NCBI RefSeq assembly: GCF_002954545.1
Contig: NZ_MSCH01000003.1
Span: 3,553,821-3,617,820 of the forward strand
Length of the DNA stretch: 64,000 nt
Source of the DNA: Psychrosphaera saromensis
Lineage (GTDB): Bacteria > Pseudomonadota > Gammaproteobacteria > Enterobacterales > Alteromonadaceae
Direction: 5' to 3'
Part shown: positions 38,149-46,907 of the stretch, in pieces
Layout of the letters: each line of letters starts with the position of its first letter
Position numbering within the stretch: the first letter of the stretch is position 1
Position numbers and translations under genes: made by a program
Notes under the pieces: generated by a model
Told to the model about the DNA's origin: nothing
Seen by the model: the letters and a program-made list of their open reading frames with translations, nothing else
Databases searched by the model: none

Positions 38149-39042
38149 GTGGATTATATTAGTCACTTAGACGCATTAAGCTCAGAAGCCAACGCTAACA
38201 TATTAGCGACTTGGTCAAGTTATTCAAATACAGAGCGTGAAAGCGACTCTTTAGTTGAACAACTCCAAACTACATTAGATGTAGAAAAATTGTTATCTAT
38301 TTATCTTAGCGCAATTGCAGCTCAATATAAGATAAGTTCGGTTGAACTCGATACATTCCACGGAAAATTTAAATCGGGTAAGCGAAATAAGTCTTCGCAA
38401 ACCATGACATTACCTATCCGAATCAACGATCGCCTTATGGGTCGTATTAGCTATTTCTCGGAAAAGCCGATAACTGATATCTTGATGTCATCTTTAACAA
38501 GTCATCAAAAGAAGCTTATTTATCCTTTGCGTAACGCCTTAGCATTTTGGCAGTTACAACAAATGGCATTGAAAGATCCATTAACTGGCATAGGTAATCG
38601 TGCCATGTATGACGACGCGATTGAATACAAGGTACAACATGCATCACGTTTTAAAGAAACGTTTGTATTAATGCTGTTGGACTTAGACAATTTTAAAACC
38701 GTCAATGATACCCATGGACATTTAATGGGCGATGATATTTTATCTGGCTTTGTCACTCTGGTTAAAGATTGTTTGCGCGGTACAGATCAAATGTTTAGAT
38801 TTGGTGGTGACGAGTTTACTATTTTATTGGAAAAAGAAGGATTGAACGGCGCACATATTGTTGCCGCTAGGATCCATCACGCTATCAGTAAAAATACCAC
38901 ATTCAATAAATACAAAGTTAGTACCAGTATTGGCTGTGCTTGTTTTAATGAAAACGACACGCCTAACGATTTATTTGCTCGTGCAGATAAAGCGCTTTAC
39001 GCGGCGAAAGATGCAGGTAAAAACTGCATGAAAATTGCGTAA
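38149..39042 (+). CDS. GGDEF-domain diguanylate cyclase (GTG start)
   Basis: A 297-residue cytosolic protein. The N-terminal 135 residues are a possible sensory region without a clear family (GAF-like at most). The GGDEF domain spans 140-297, with DPLTGIGNR at its start, an intact RFGGDEF active site and an RGTD inhibitory I-site exactly five residues before it. It should make c-di-GMP and be product-inhibited. Start is GTG with GGGGG upstream. Confidence 0.92.
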   Translation: MDYISHLDALSSEANANILATWSSYSNTERESDSLVEQLQTTLDVEKLLSIYLSAIAAQYKISSVELDTFHGKFKSGKRNKSSQTMTLPIRINDRLMGRISYFSEKPITDILMSSLTSHQKKLIYPLRNALAFWQLQQMALKDPLTGIGNRAMYDDAIEYKVQHASRFKETFVLMLLDLDNFKTVNDTHGHLMGDDILSGFVTLVKDCLRGTDQMFRFGGDEFTILLEKEGLNGAHIVAARIHHAISKNTTFNKYKVSTSIGCACFNENDTPNDLFARADKALYAAKDAGKNCMKIA

Positions 39043-39059
39043 CTAGTATAACTACCCCA

Positions 39060-39082
39060 GGAGTTGGCCTTCGGGCCGCTCC
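39060..39082. repeat. GC-rich hairpin with TTCG loop
   Basis: GGAG-TT-GGCC-TTCG-GGCC-G-CTCC folds into a stable hairpin 18 bases after the cyclase stop codon. It is GC-rich in an AT-rich region and lacks a U-run, so it may be a transcript-stabilising or dispersed repeat element. Confidence 0.5.
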
Positions 39083-39255
39083 ACCCAACTTATATACCAA
39101 TATAAGTAACACCTTGCCAAACATTCATTCTTAACAAAACTCACAGCACACCTAAAATTTATAAAACGAACTAAAGCAGCACAAGCGCCAAGCTTGTTCT
39201 TTAAAAACATCCATTCATAAATAATTCATAAAAAAGGATGGTTATTTTTAACATC

Positions 39256-39264
39256 TGATATAAA
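39256..39264 (+). promoter_or_regulatory. possible extended -10 promoter for the 39310-43040 cluster
   Basis: TGATATAAA fits an extended -10 (TGnTATAAT) 46 bases before the GTG of the first gene. No good -35 is seen. It is the best candidate in the 267-base gap. Confidence 0.35.
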
Positions 39265-39309
39265 TTACATTACTATATTGCTTCACACCGACAGATATGG
39301 AGATTTTTT

Positions 39310-40242
39310 GTGCGACTTATCAATACCCTACTGCTAACGTTAACGTTTTTAATACCGCAAGCTCAAGCTGAATCATTACCCGATTGGTTTGTAAATCCAC
39401 CAGGCGACAGCATGTTATGGTTCTACTCTGTAGGTATGGGTGAGACTAAGCAACAAGCACAGCAAAATGCTCTTGAAGAATTAAGTGCTCGTTTACAAGT
39501 AACTGTCGACTCTAATACACAGCAGTTTGTTGAGTCTAAAGAAGGTAATACTGATTTATACTTAGAAACAGACTCTCTGTTATCTACTACAGGTTTAATT
39601 TTTACCAATATAGAAATGGTTAAATCCGCTGAATATAACAATGAAATCATTCAACTAATAAAAATAGACCGACAAGCTTTTTTTCAGCAGCAGCATGACT
39701 CCATTAAGCAACAGTTAACTAATTTCTTACCGGATAAGGAAGAGCTAACTGAAAAAAACTTAAGTCCTACGCTGGTCAAATTAATTCAATACAATCAAAT
39801 CAAATCCAGCATAGATAATAAGCTGTCACTATTAGATTCTTACGCATTTAACACCATAGATTTAGCCGAACTAATCACTAAGCTGCAACTCATTGCTCAA
39901 TCAGTATCCCGCACAGTTGGTTACAAAATTGTAATGGCGAACGTAGATCAAACTAATGCCACCGACATTAAATTTTCCATCATTAAACAACTACAAACCA
40001 TAGGGATCACGTCCGACCAAAAAGAACATACACTGAGTATCGTTTTTGCCGGAATCAACCAAGAACAAACAACAACTGAGTTCCACTTTGCAATCAAGAT
40101 GTCCGCAGAGCTAATCTATTTGCTGGATGATTCGATAATTTACCAATTCCCAATGACGGCCACCGTTTTCAACCAAAGTGCTGAATTAGCCGAACAACAG
40201 GCATTAGAGTCGATTCAATTACAGTTGGGTAGTTATCAATGA
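39310..40242 (+). CDS. periplasmic LPP20-like protein, first gene of an envelope cluster
   Basis: A 310-residue exported protein with a signal peptide (1-20, ending AQA) and no lipobox. Residues 22-125 resemble the LPP20 family: LPDWFVNPP, FYSVGMGETKQQAQQNALEEL and a strand-rich end. The second half (about 190-310) is a further alpha/beta region with a similar helix near the end (AELAEQQALESIQLQL). LPP20 domains also occur in FlgP and in the N-terminal part of FlgT. Start GTG has GGAG nine bases upstream. It overlaps the next gene by ATGA. Function unknown. Confidence 0.7.
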   Translation: MRLINTLLLTLTFLIPQAQAESLPDWFVNPPGDSMLWFYSVGMGETKQQAQQNALEELSARLQVTVDSNTQQFVESKEGNTDLYLETDSLLSTTGLIFTNIEMVKSAEYNNEIIQLIKIDRQAFFQQQHDSIKQQLTNFLPDKEELTEKNLSPTLVKLIQYNQIKSSIDNKLSLLDSYAFNTIDLAELITKLQLIAQSVSRTVGYKIVMANVDQTNATDIKFSIIKQLQTIGITSDQKEHTLSIVFAGINQEQTTTEFHFAIKMSAELIYLLDDSIIYQFPMTATVFNQSAELAEQQALESIQLQLGSYQ

Positions 40243-40943
40243 AAGTCATCCAAACTATAGCGTTACTGGCAACGACCTTGTTAGTAGGTTGTGCGATTAG
40301 TGTAAAAGATGGCGATGATATTCAGTTTCACAATCATAAAATCGTTAGTGAATTTGTTGCTAAGTCGTTACCACGAGAGCAACGTTTACAACGTATAACG
40401 AGCGATATTCAAAAAGTAGGATTTAAACGAATTAGAGTTTCTGGCGTTTTTGATACATTCAGCGATAGCGCGTTAAGTATTTTTAAACATCAGAACAGTA
40501 TTATGACTGAGCATAAAACGATGCTCGACAATCACAGAGATGTGTTGTCATTTTTAATGGCCAATAAAGGCAAAGACAAAGCGCAACTAGCCCAAGCTAT
40601 TGCAGACTTTGATAAGTCAGCCAGAAACGAACAAGAAAAAATTGGACCTAAGATTAAAGAGTACGAAAGAGCATCGCAAAAAATCTCTGATGAAAATACC
40701 AAACTAACCGCTTTGATCACAGCTCAAACATTAAAGTTAGCTCATATTATTTATTCACAAGGCGATGACTTACTCGGTGTTCAAGGCATACAAATGTTAT
40801 TTAATGCGAGTAAAGTAAATGAAGCTTATAATTTAGCAGAAATACGTTTGCATTTAGCTAAAGTTGCCAATGAATTTATTAACGACGAAAAAGCCATTAT
40901 TGATATTGCAAAGCAATTACAATCATTGCAAGACGCTGATTAA
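40239..40943 (+). CDS. predicted lipoprotein, helical, second gene of envelope cluster
   Basis: A 234-residue lipoprotein: the lipobox LLVGC puts the acylated cysteine at residue 18. The next residues lack an Asp at +2 (Ala-Ile), which favours outer-membrane sorting. The rest is mainly helical with a likely coiled coil (about 120-175, rich in Glu/Lys). I recognise no family. The start overlaps the previous stop (ATGA), implying translational coupling, and the next lipoprotein gene follows after 14 bases. Confidence 0.65.
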   Translation: MKVIQTIALLATTLLVGCAISVKDGDDIQFHNHKIVSEFVAKSLPREQRLQRITSDIQKVGFKRIRVSGVFDTFSDSALSIFKHQNSIMTEHKTMLDNHRDVLSFLMANKGKDKAQLAQAIADFDKSARNEQEKIGPKIKEYERASQKISDENTKLTALITAQTLKLAHIIYSQGDDLLGVQGIQMLFNASKVNEAYNLAEIRLHLAKVANEFINDEKAIIDIAKQLQSLQDAD

Positions 40944-40957
40944 CAGGAAATAAACAG

Positions 40958-42100
40958 ATGAAGTTATTAACGACGACAAGCACCCTAATTTTTGTCATGA
41001 CAATGGTTGGTTGCACCAGTTCTACAAAAATAAAATACCCAGAACAACAAACAAACTTAACTGACGCACAAGCACTCAATTCAAAAATAATCGTCGCTAA
41101 ATCTGCTTACGAGTTTGAAGATAAAGACATCGAAGTCCCTGGTAATTTCAACGTACAAGGTATCAACAGTTGTACGTTTGATATCAACAATGAATCTGAT
41201 GACTGCCCACTTAAAAAGCCAATAATCAGAGTTTACTTTGACGGCAATAACAGCACCAGCCAACAAAAAGAAGAGAAGAAAGTATTAGAGTCTCTGAATA
41301 ATAAGAAGTTAGGCTTAATGTTTGAGAGCCAGTTAGCTGGATTAAACCGTTTTAGAATTGTTACCCAAGACGATATAACGGCACAAGAAGTTGCCTCACA
41401 AATAAAAGAACAGTCAGCAAAAACAGTGGCAAGTGTTATGAAAGAAAATAGAACACTACGTCCAGACTATTTATTAAAAATAGACACTATAAAAACGGCC
41501 GACCGTTTTTATGCTGAATACAACGGTATGGCTCAATATGCAGTAGAGCTAACCGTTAGTGTTATCGACCCGTTTACCAAAGAAAAATTATCGTATCCAA
41601 ACATAGGTAAAATTCGTATTGATGGTATTGATGTTAAACCAAAACATGAATTGGTTTACACAGAGGTGAATGGCAAGTATTACACCGGATTTGATTACAC
41701 AAGTCCTGACAACATTAATGCAGTATTTAGCAAAATAGCGTCAAAAGCTTTTGATGTGATGTTATCCAGAATGTTAACCGAAATGCCAGTTTCAGCTCAA
41801 GTTACCGGCTTAAGAGGTGACCAAATAACATTAGATAGAGGCCGTAACGCTGGAGTGTTAACTGACGATACTTTCATTTTATTTAAATATGACGGCGGTT
41901 TTGTTGATCCAATTGCCGTTGCTATTGCCAAGCCATCTTCTGAAAGCGCGATTGCTACAATTGTGAAATGGAAAAATACCGATATCGCTGACGACTTAAA
42001 GAACAAATCGGCTAAAGGTATTTACCGACCAACTCGTGGCGAGCAAATTTTTGCCGTTTCTATTGGTCTTCCTAGCTCATATTTAAAAACAAAAATGTAA
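40958..42100 (+). CDS. lipoprotein with CsgG/FlgT-like layout, third gene of envelope cluster
   Basis: A 380-residue lipoprotein with lipobox MVGC (acylated C19). The middle region (about 85-290) has CsgG/TolB-N-like features: an FxxQLAGLNRFRIV segment, then PDYLLKIDTI and a strand pair ending in EVNGKYYTGFDY. The last 95 residues (VTGLRGDQITLDRGRNAGVL... then GEQIFAVSI) resemble the C-terminal domain of FlgT, which is also encoded in this window at 51563. The similarity is by eye, not by alignment. It probably belongs to an outer-membrane-associated assembly with its neighbours. Confidence 0.65.
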   Translation: MKLLTTTSTLIFVMTMVGCTSSTKIKYPEQQTNLTDAQALNSKIIVAKSAYEFEDKDIEVPGNFNVQGINSCTFDINNESDDCPLKKPIIRVYFDGNNSTSQQKEEKKVLESLNNKKLGLMFESQLAGLNRFRIVTQDDITAQEVASQIKEQSAKTVASVMKENRTLRPDYLLKIDTIKTADRFYAEYNGMAQYAVELTVSVIDPFTKEKLSYPNIGKIRIDGIDVKPKHELVYTEVNGKYYTGFDYTSPDNINAVFSKIASKAFDVMLSRMLTEMPVSAQVTGLRGDQITLDRGRNAGVLTDDTFILFKYDGGFVDPIAVAIAKPSSESAIATIVKWKNTDIADDLKNKSAKGIYRPTRGEQIFAVSIGLPSSYLKTKM

Positions 42101-42110
42101 GTTGAACATT

Positions 42111-43040
42111 ATGAAAAATATACTGTTATTCGTATTATCTATATTTGGTGTATCAGCATATGCCGATACCAGCGACATTAAATTTGATTATCAGAAAAGT
42201 GAAAAAACATTAACAGTATCTGGCGATCTCTGTACTTATGGAAAAAGGTCGAAGCAAAAATTACCTGAAGCGGTTATAAATAATATTCATCGTTATGTGA
42301 AGGATTACAATAAAGACTTCATTGAACAGATAAGAAATATAAAAACAGGCATGTTTGGCCGACGTCTCAATACAGCGGAACTGGCCGTAATCTATCAACT
42401 TAACGATAAACATTTAAATATGGATTATTATTTTGAAGGAAATAATGCCTGTGTGACTTATCAGGCGATTGTAACGCTAGATTTCACTAACGATGACAGC
42501 ACGTACTTTAATTTCGCTCAGCCTGATTCTTGGACGTTCCTAGCTAAAACTAATGACTTATTCCAAATCAATAATGCCATTAAATCTGTTTATCCAGAAA
42601 TAGCATTAAAAAAACCAGACTTACCGCAAAACGAACAATCGGCATTAATCGTTTTATCTAAGGTAAGTGAATCATTTTCGTTATATAAATTTGATGCTGT
42701 AAAATTCAATCATATTAAGCTGCTTGCACTAAACAGTGTATTTGTTAACGCTCCTGAACCTTACCAATCCGCAATGGAAGAGTATTTAACTAGCTACCAA
42801 TTCAATGTTGCAACGCAAGTGAAAGACGCCAACTGGTACTTACACATTACGCCAAAACAAACAGAAGAAGGTATTTCATTTAGAGTAAGCTATCAGTCTA
42901 AAACGTCTGTAAATAAAGTCGTTAAGAATGACCCATATATCTTGCCTTCACTACCGACTAGTAACGATGATGAATTAAAAGATGTCATCTTATTACATTT
43001 GGAAATGATGGAATTTGTTCAGTTACTAGAAAGTCCTTAA
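42111..43040 (+). CDS. exported protein of unknown function, fourth gene of envelope cluster
   Basis: A 309-residue protein from the ATG at 42111 with a signal peptide (1-18, ending AYA). The mature part is alpha/beta with one Cys pair candidate (DLCTYG, NNACVTY). I recognise no family. An in-frame TTG nine bases upstream is possible but less likely. It starts 10 bases after the previous gene and is followed by a strong terminator, so it closes the cluster. Confidence 0.65.
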   Translation: MKNILLFVLSIFGVSAYADTSDIKFDYQKSEKTLTVSGDLCTYGKRSKQKLPEAVINNIHRYVKDYNKDFIEQIRNIKTGMFGRRLNTAELAVIYQLNDKHLNMDYYFEGNNACVTYQAIVTLDFTNDDSTYFNFAQPDSWTFLAKTNDLFQINNAIKSVYPEIALKKPDLPQNEQSALIVLSKVSESFSLYKFDAVKFNHIKLLALNSVFVNAPEPYQSAMEEYLTSYQFNVATQVKDANWYLHITPKQTEEGISFRVSYQSKTSVNKVVKNDPYILPSLPTSNDDELKDVILLHLEMMEFVQLLESP

Positions 43041-43084
43041 CGCTTGGTAAAACATTAACATTTATCAATCAACTAGCTGAAAAC

Positions 43085-43116
43085 AAAAAACGGATTATTC
43101 ATATAATCCGTTTTTA
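43085..43116. terminator. bidirectional intrinsic terminator
   Basis: The stem CGGATTAT/ATAATCCG has a TCAT loop with A- and T-runs. It lies between the envelope cluster and the convergent solute-binding protein gene. Confidence 0.88.
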
Positions 43117-43155
43117 TTTGTTAAAGCTAAACTAACAACACTGAAAGTTACTAAT

Positions 43156-43911
43156 TCATTGATTAATTACCTTCCAATCAGGTCCATAATATTTTTCGGT
43201 TATTTGGTCTAATACACCGTCATTTATCAGAGCTTGAACCGCGTTATTTAACGCAGGGATCTTATCTGTATGTTTAGATTTTTTAGATAATTGCACCCAC
43301 TGTTCTTTCTCACCAAGGTTTAGTTTTTTACTAAAGTCGACCTTCCCTAAACCATTATTAGTTCTTAACACATAGTGCAGAACAAATGCCGACCCAGCGA
43401 CTGCATCTACACGGTCGTGCATTAGCATTTTTATCACTTGTTCGTATTGGTTAACTTCCATGATTGCAAGTTCAGAGTCACTATCGAATCTCTCACTTAA
43501 ATGAACACCTCGTCTAACCGCAATAGAAATCCCTGCTAAATCATCATAACTATTAAGTACTATTGGCTTTCGAGCAACCACAGCGACCTTAACGGCTCGG
43601 ATTTTAGCAACGTAATCCACCATATAAGAACGAGATTGAGATCTAAATACAATGCCACCATCATGTTTACCTAGCTCTATCCCTTGCCATATTCTTGGAT
43701 AAGGCATTAAAAATGTATTAATACACAAGTTAGAATACTTGGCGATTGCGTTAATAATATCAACCTGAACACCGGTAACTTGACCTGTATCATTCACATA
43801 TCCCAACGGTTCACTATGGATAACATGAAAGTTTAAACAATCATTTTTACTAATTGCTAAGCTTGGATACAGAAATATAATAAAAGCAAATAAGTAGAAA
43901 ATTTTCACCAT
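43156..43911 (-). CDS. extracellular solute-binding protein, family 3
   Basis: A 251-residue exported protein from the ATG at 43911 (AGG seven bases upstream; a GTG nine bases earlier is less likely). The signal peptide ends near SLAIS. Residues 30-245 fit the bacterial family 3 periplasmic binding fold, with GVQVDIINAIAKY and DGGIVFRSQSR. There are no transporter permease genes nearby, so it may serve a remote ABC transporter or be a stand-alone sensor-like protein. The ligand is probably an amino acid or similar. Confidence 0.82.
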   Translation of the reverse strand: MVKIFYLFAFIIFLYPSLAISKNDCLNFHVIHSEPLGYVNDTGQVTGVQVDIINAIAKYSNLCINTFLMPYPRIWQGIELGKHDGGIVFRSQSRSYMVDYVAKIRAVKVAVVARKPIVLNSYDDLAGISIAVRRGVHLSERFDSDSELAIMEVNQYEQVIKMLMHDRVDAVAGSAFVLHYVLRTNNGLGKVDFSKKLNLGEKEQWVQLSKKSKHTDKIPALNNAVQALINDGVLDQITEKYYGPDWKVINQ

Positions 43912-44120
43912 ACTAGACACCTAAAGATCTGTTATAAAACAAGAACTCTTTTATCGCAGTAAGAATTCATTAGAGTATATGCAGTGATGGATAAATAAAC
44001 AAAATATAGTTTAAAGTGGTTTTGGAACAGCCTACAAAATTCACATTCACTTCTTCCTTGTCAAAACTCGACCATTACAATAACCTGTGAAAATGACAAT
44101 TTAATAAATGAACTAATCGA

Positions 44121-44693
44121 ATGGAACTACAAGACACTTCTCCTGAAAGACGTAATCTTAATTTATTCGCAATTTTGGCAATTACTTATTCTATTGGAGG
44201 AGCTAGTTTTGTTGATGGACAAGTCAAGTTAGCACTAATTAATGCACAGTTTACTAATGTTGGCTATTTGGCAATTCTGTTTATTCTTGGTTTTTTCTGG
44301 GTGACATTACGTTGTTACATAACCCATAAATGGCAATTTCAAAATGCTAGAAATAAAGGCTTATATTTGTGGAAGCCTCCAACTGAAAGCTCAATTGAAA
44401 GTAAACTACGCAGTAAATCTCCCGGCAATACTAAAATAGTACAAGTCGTTAATCACCAATACTTTTGCTTAACAGATCGTAAAGCGTCTAATAAGTCACA
44501 CTTTCCACTCGAGTATTTACACGATCATCCAGATTGCAAATCAATTAAGTTAAATAAAACTGAAAAGCTAAGAGTTAATATTGCAGCCTTTTTTAATTCA
44601 AATGAAATGTCTGCAATGCTAGGAACGTTTATATTCTGTGTAATTGGCTGGGTTTGTGTATTTTTTGAGGTTTATCAATATTGTAACCAATGA
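44121..44693 (+). CDS. hypothetical inner-membrane protein
   Basis: A 190-residue protein with a weak N-terminal helix (about 15-33), a second at 45-64, a soluble middle domain (70-160) and a C-terminal helix (about 166-186). No family is recognised. The start ATG at 44121 has no strong ribosome site. It stands alone between the solute-binding protein gene and tRNA-Arg. Confidence 0.55.
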   Translation: MELQDTSPERRNLNLFAILAITYSIGGASFVDGQVKLALINAQFTNVGYLAILFILGFFWVTLRCYITHKWQFQNARNKGLYLWKPPTESSIESKLRSKSPGNTKIVQVVNHQYFCLTDRKASNKSHFPLEYLHDHPDCKSIKLNKTEKLRVNIAAFFNSNEMSAMLGTFIFCVIGWVCVFFEVYQYCNQ

Positions 44694-44755
44694 CTGTGGG
44701 AGTGATAAGCTACGAGTATATTTCAATAGACCTGTATTTTATTGAAATGGATAAA

Positions 44756-44831
44756 TGGTGTCCCCACCAGGACTCGAACCTGGAGCAGCAGCTTAGGAGG
44801 CCGCAGTTTTATCCTGTTAAACTATAGGGAC
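44756..44831 (-). tRNA. tRNA-Arg (anticodon CCT)
   Basis: The minus strand folds into a cloverleaf: acceptor GTCCCTA paired with TGGGGAC, anticodon stem GCGGC/GCTGC around loop CTCCTAA (anticodon CCT, reading AGG), and T-arm CCAGGTTCGAGTCCTGG. The discriminator A and an encoded CCA follow. 76 bases. Confidence 0.97.
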
Positions 44832-44893
44832 AGTAAGACTGATTACCTTTCCTGTGCGAATCTCGTACCGAAAAGGTAAATATGCTCTCGCCA

Positions 44894-44899
44894 ATTATA
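44894..44899 (-). promoter_or_regulatory. possible -10 of the tRNA-Arg promoter
   Basis: The minus strand has TATAAT followed by TGGCGAGAGC, about 60 bases before the tRNA. A perfect nine-base-pair inverted repeat ATTAAACTT/AAGTTTAAT (44904-44928) occupies the place of the -35, so this may be regulated or factor-dependent. Confidence 0.4.
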
Positions 44900-44991
44900 C
44901 CTAATTAAACTTGCTAGTGAAGTTTAATATGTCCCTATTAACTGTCTGTTTTATTGAGCTTATTTGTTAATCAAATTAGCAAGTTGTTACT

Positions 44992-46089
44992 TTATTTAAG
45001 CAACGAAACTTGTTCATGTTCAAATACAGCTTCCAGAGGAGTTAATTGCTCTGACTCAATATCATCCAACTCAGTAACATAACTCATTAAACAACTACTA
45101 CGTTTGGTGATAGCTTTAGCTAAGTATTTACCGTCTTGAGATTTAATTAATACGGTATCACCGGTATTAAAGTCACCAATCACGCTAAGTAACTGATCAC
45201 TGGTTAAGTCACCAATGCCATCTAAAACTGTTTGTTCACCAGACTTATCAACTACAAATTCACCTTGTGAGCGTGTTGTGTGTTTTAGCCAGTGCGTTCT
45301 ATCACTCATTGGGGTTTGTGATGGTTCAAATATAGTCCCTGGATTTTCATCTCTCAATAAGGCTGGGAATACATCTGGTTTTTCACCGTTGATTATATAA
45401 GTCGTAATACCATGAGCGGTTGCTTTCTCGGCAGACTCTACTTTAGTCGCCATACCGCCAGTACCCACTGAGTTCGTTGTACTCATATCTAAGTTTTTAA
45501 CTATCGCAGTGATAGATTTAACCAGTGGAATTAATTTAGCGTTGCTGTCTTCTCTTGGGTTACCTGTGTATAAACCATCAACATCTGTACATAACACAAG
45601 ACCATCAGCGTTTACGGCAGCAGAAACAATAGCCGCTAAATTGTCATTATCACCCACTTTAAGCTCGTCTGTGGTTATTGTATCGTTCTCATTAACGATA
45701 GGTAAAATGCCATAACTTAATGCTTTGTCGATCGTGGCAGAGACACTTTGATAACGTTCAGGGTCGGCTAAGTCGCCGTGAGTTAATAGTATTTGGCAAG
45801 TTGGGAAGTCGAATAATCGGTCCCATGTACTTATCATGTCTGCTTGTCCTGCGGCAGCCATCGCTTTTTTCATAGCAATAGAATCGCAGTTACTTTTAGG
45901 AAAATATTGTCTACCAGCGGCAATTGAGCCGGAAGATACTAAAACGACTTCTATGCCGCGGCTGCGACATTCAATAATAAACTGAGCAATAGGAAATAAT
46001 TTATGAGGGCTGCAACCTTTTCCATCTGGTGCAATTAGAGCGCTGCCAACTTTTAAGACGATTCGTTCGAAGTTTGAAAATAAAGCCAT
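44992..46089 (-). CDS. proB: glutamate 5-kinase
   Basis: A 365-residue ProB. The amino-acid kinase domain (1-255) has KVGSALI near 13-19, the NENDTI motif and a GTGGMATK segment; a C-terminal PUA domain (about 275-350) follows. It phosphorylates glutamate in the first step of proline synthesis and is normally feedback-inhibited by proline. proA, usually the next gene, is not adjacent; tRNA-Arg follows instead. ATG at 46089. Confidence 0.97.
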   Translation of the reverse strand: MALFSNFERIVLKVGSALIAPDGKGCSPHKLFPIAQFIIECRSRGIEVVLVSSGSIAAGRQYFPKSNCDSIAMKKAMAAAGQADMISTWDRLFDFPTCQILLTHGDLADPERYQSVSATIDKALSYGILPIVNENDTITTDELKVGDNDNLAAIVSAAVNADGLVLCTDVDGLYTGNPREDSNAKLIPLVKSITAIVKNLDMSTTNSVGTGGMATKVESAEKATAHGITTYIINGEKPDVFPALLRDENPGTIFEPSQTPMSDRTHWLKHTTRSQGEFVVDKSGEQTVLDGIGDLTSDQLLSVIGDFNTGDTVLIKSQDGKYLAKAITKRSSCLMSYVTELDDIESEQLTPLEAVFEHEQVSLLK

Positions 46090-46401
46090 AGATCCAGTAA
46101 ATAATAATATAAGATAATACTTAGTATACTAACCATTAATTAAATATCAACTGGCGAAAAGGAATAACATAATCATTACTTATAACAAATTGTGATTATA
46201 TTTTAATCTAAGACCCGCAATAACTGAATATTTGCTCTAATAAATTTAATTATTACACTAATTAGTTTTATTCTATCTTTTTAAAAATAACTAAACTTGT
46301 GATTGTGATGTAAGACAATTAGGTTGCATAAGTAGTCTAGATTAAGACTACTTTAGATAATGGAAAACGGTGCAAGGTGCGGAGTAAACTTAGAAGGAAA
46401 A
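46090..46401. other. intergenic region with a strong stem
   Basis: A 312-base AT-rich gap upstream of proB and downstream of marR (both leftward). It includes a perfect nine-base-pair stem AAGTAGTCT/AGACTACTT (46330-46353, six-base loop) without a T-run, possibly the 3' end of the marR transcript. No gene is visible. Confidence 0.55.
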
Positions 46402-46884
46402 TTAAGGTTTATGGATTGAATCAATTTCACCAATTTTTAACATAGGTGCAGCATCCAATTCTTCTGCATTCATCATGCTAGCAATACGTTGAACACTTGA
46501 TAATAAAAGAGTCTGTTCCCATGCTTCAATGTTTTCAAACTTTTCAATGAAGCTTTCTTCCATCGCTCTAGGTGCATCATTTAATGTGATCACGCCTTGG
46601 TCAGTAAGGTATAAAGATACCTTTCTGCGGTCGATACTGTCTCGTTTTCTAACTAACAGCTGTTTGATTTCTAATCTATCCAAAATACTTGTAACGGTAG
46701 CTTGAGATAAGTTAATGCTGTCTGAAACTTGTTTTGAGGTTAAACCTGGTGCCGCCAACACTTCTTGTAGAACGAGTAATTGAGGACCTGTGATCCCAAC
46801 GGCTTTGCTTAATTTTTTAGAGCGTAGGTCGATTGCTCGAATGATTTGTCGAATTGACACGAACAATTCTTCATATTTTTCCAA
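46402..46884 (-). CDS. MarR family transcriptional regulator (TTG start)
   Basis: A 160-residue protein with the MarR winged helix: GITGPQLLVLQEV, LTSKQVSDSINLSQATVTSILDRLE (recognition helix) and a basic wing with RRKVSLYLTDQG. It likely dimerises and represses its own gene and nearby targets. Start is TTG at 46884 behind GGGTGA, at correct spacing. An inverted repeat in the promoter region fits an autoregulatory operator. The ligand is unknown. Confidence 0.9.
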   Translation of the reverse strand: MEKYEELFVSIRQIIRAIDLRSKKLSKAVGITGPQLLVLQEVLAAPGLTSKQVSDSINLSQATVTSILDRLEIKQLLVRKRDSIDRRKVSLYLTDQGVITLNDAPRAMEESFIEKFENIEAWEQTLLLSSVQRIASMMNAEELDAAPMLKIGEIDSIHKP

Positions 46885-46907
46885 TAGTGTTCACCCGCCA
46901 TATAAGT

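Noticed and set aside
39064-39080. GG-N10-GC match to a sigma-54 promoter before the envelope cluster
   Set aside because: It is the UUCG hairpin itself; the bases before GC are CC rather than TT, and it lies about 230 bases from the start codon.
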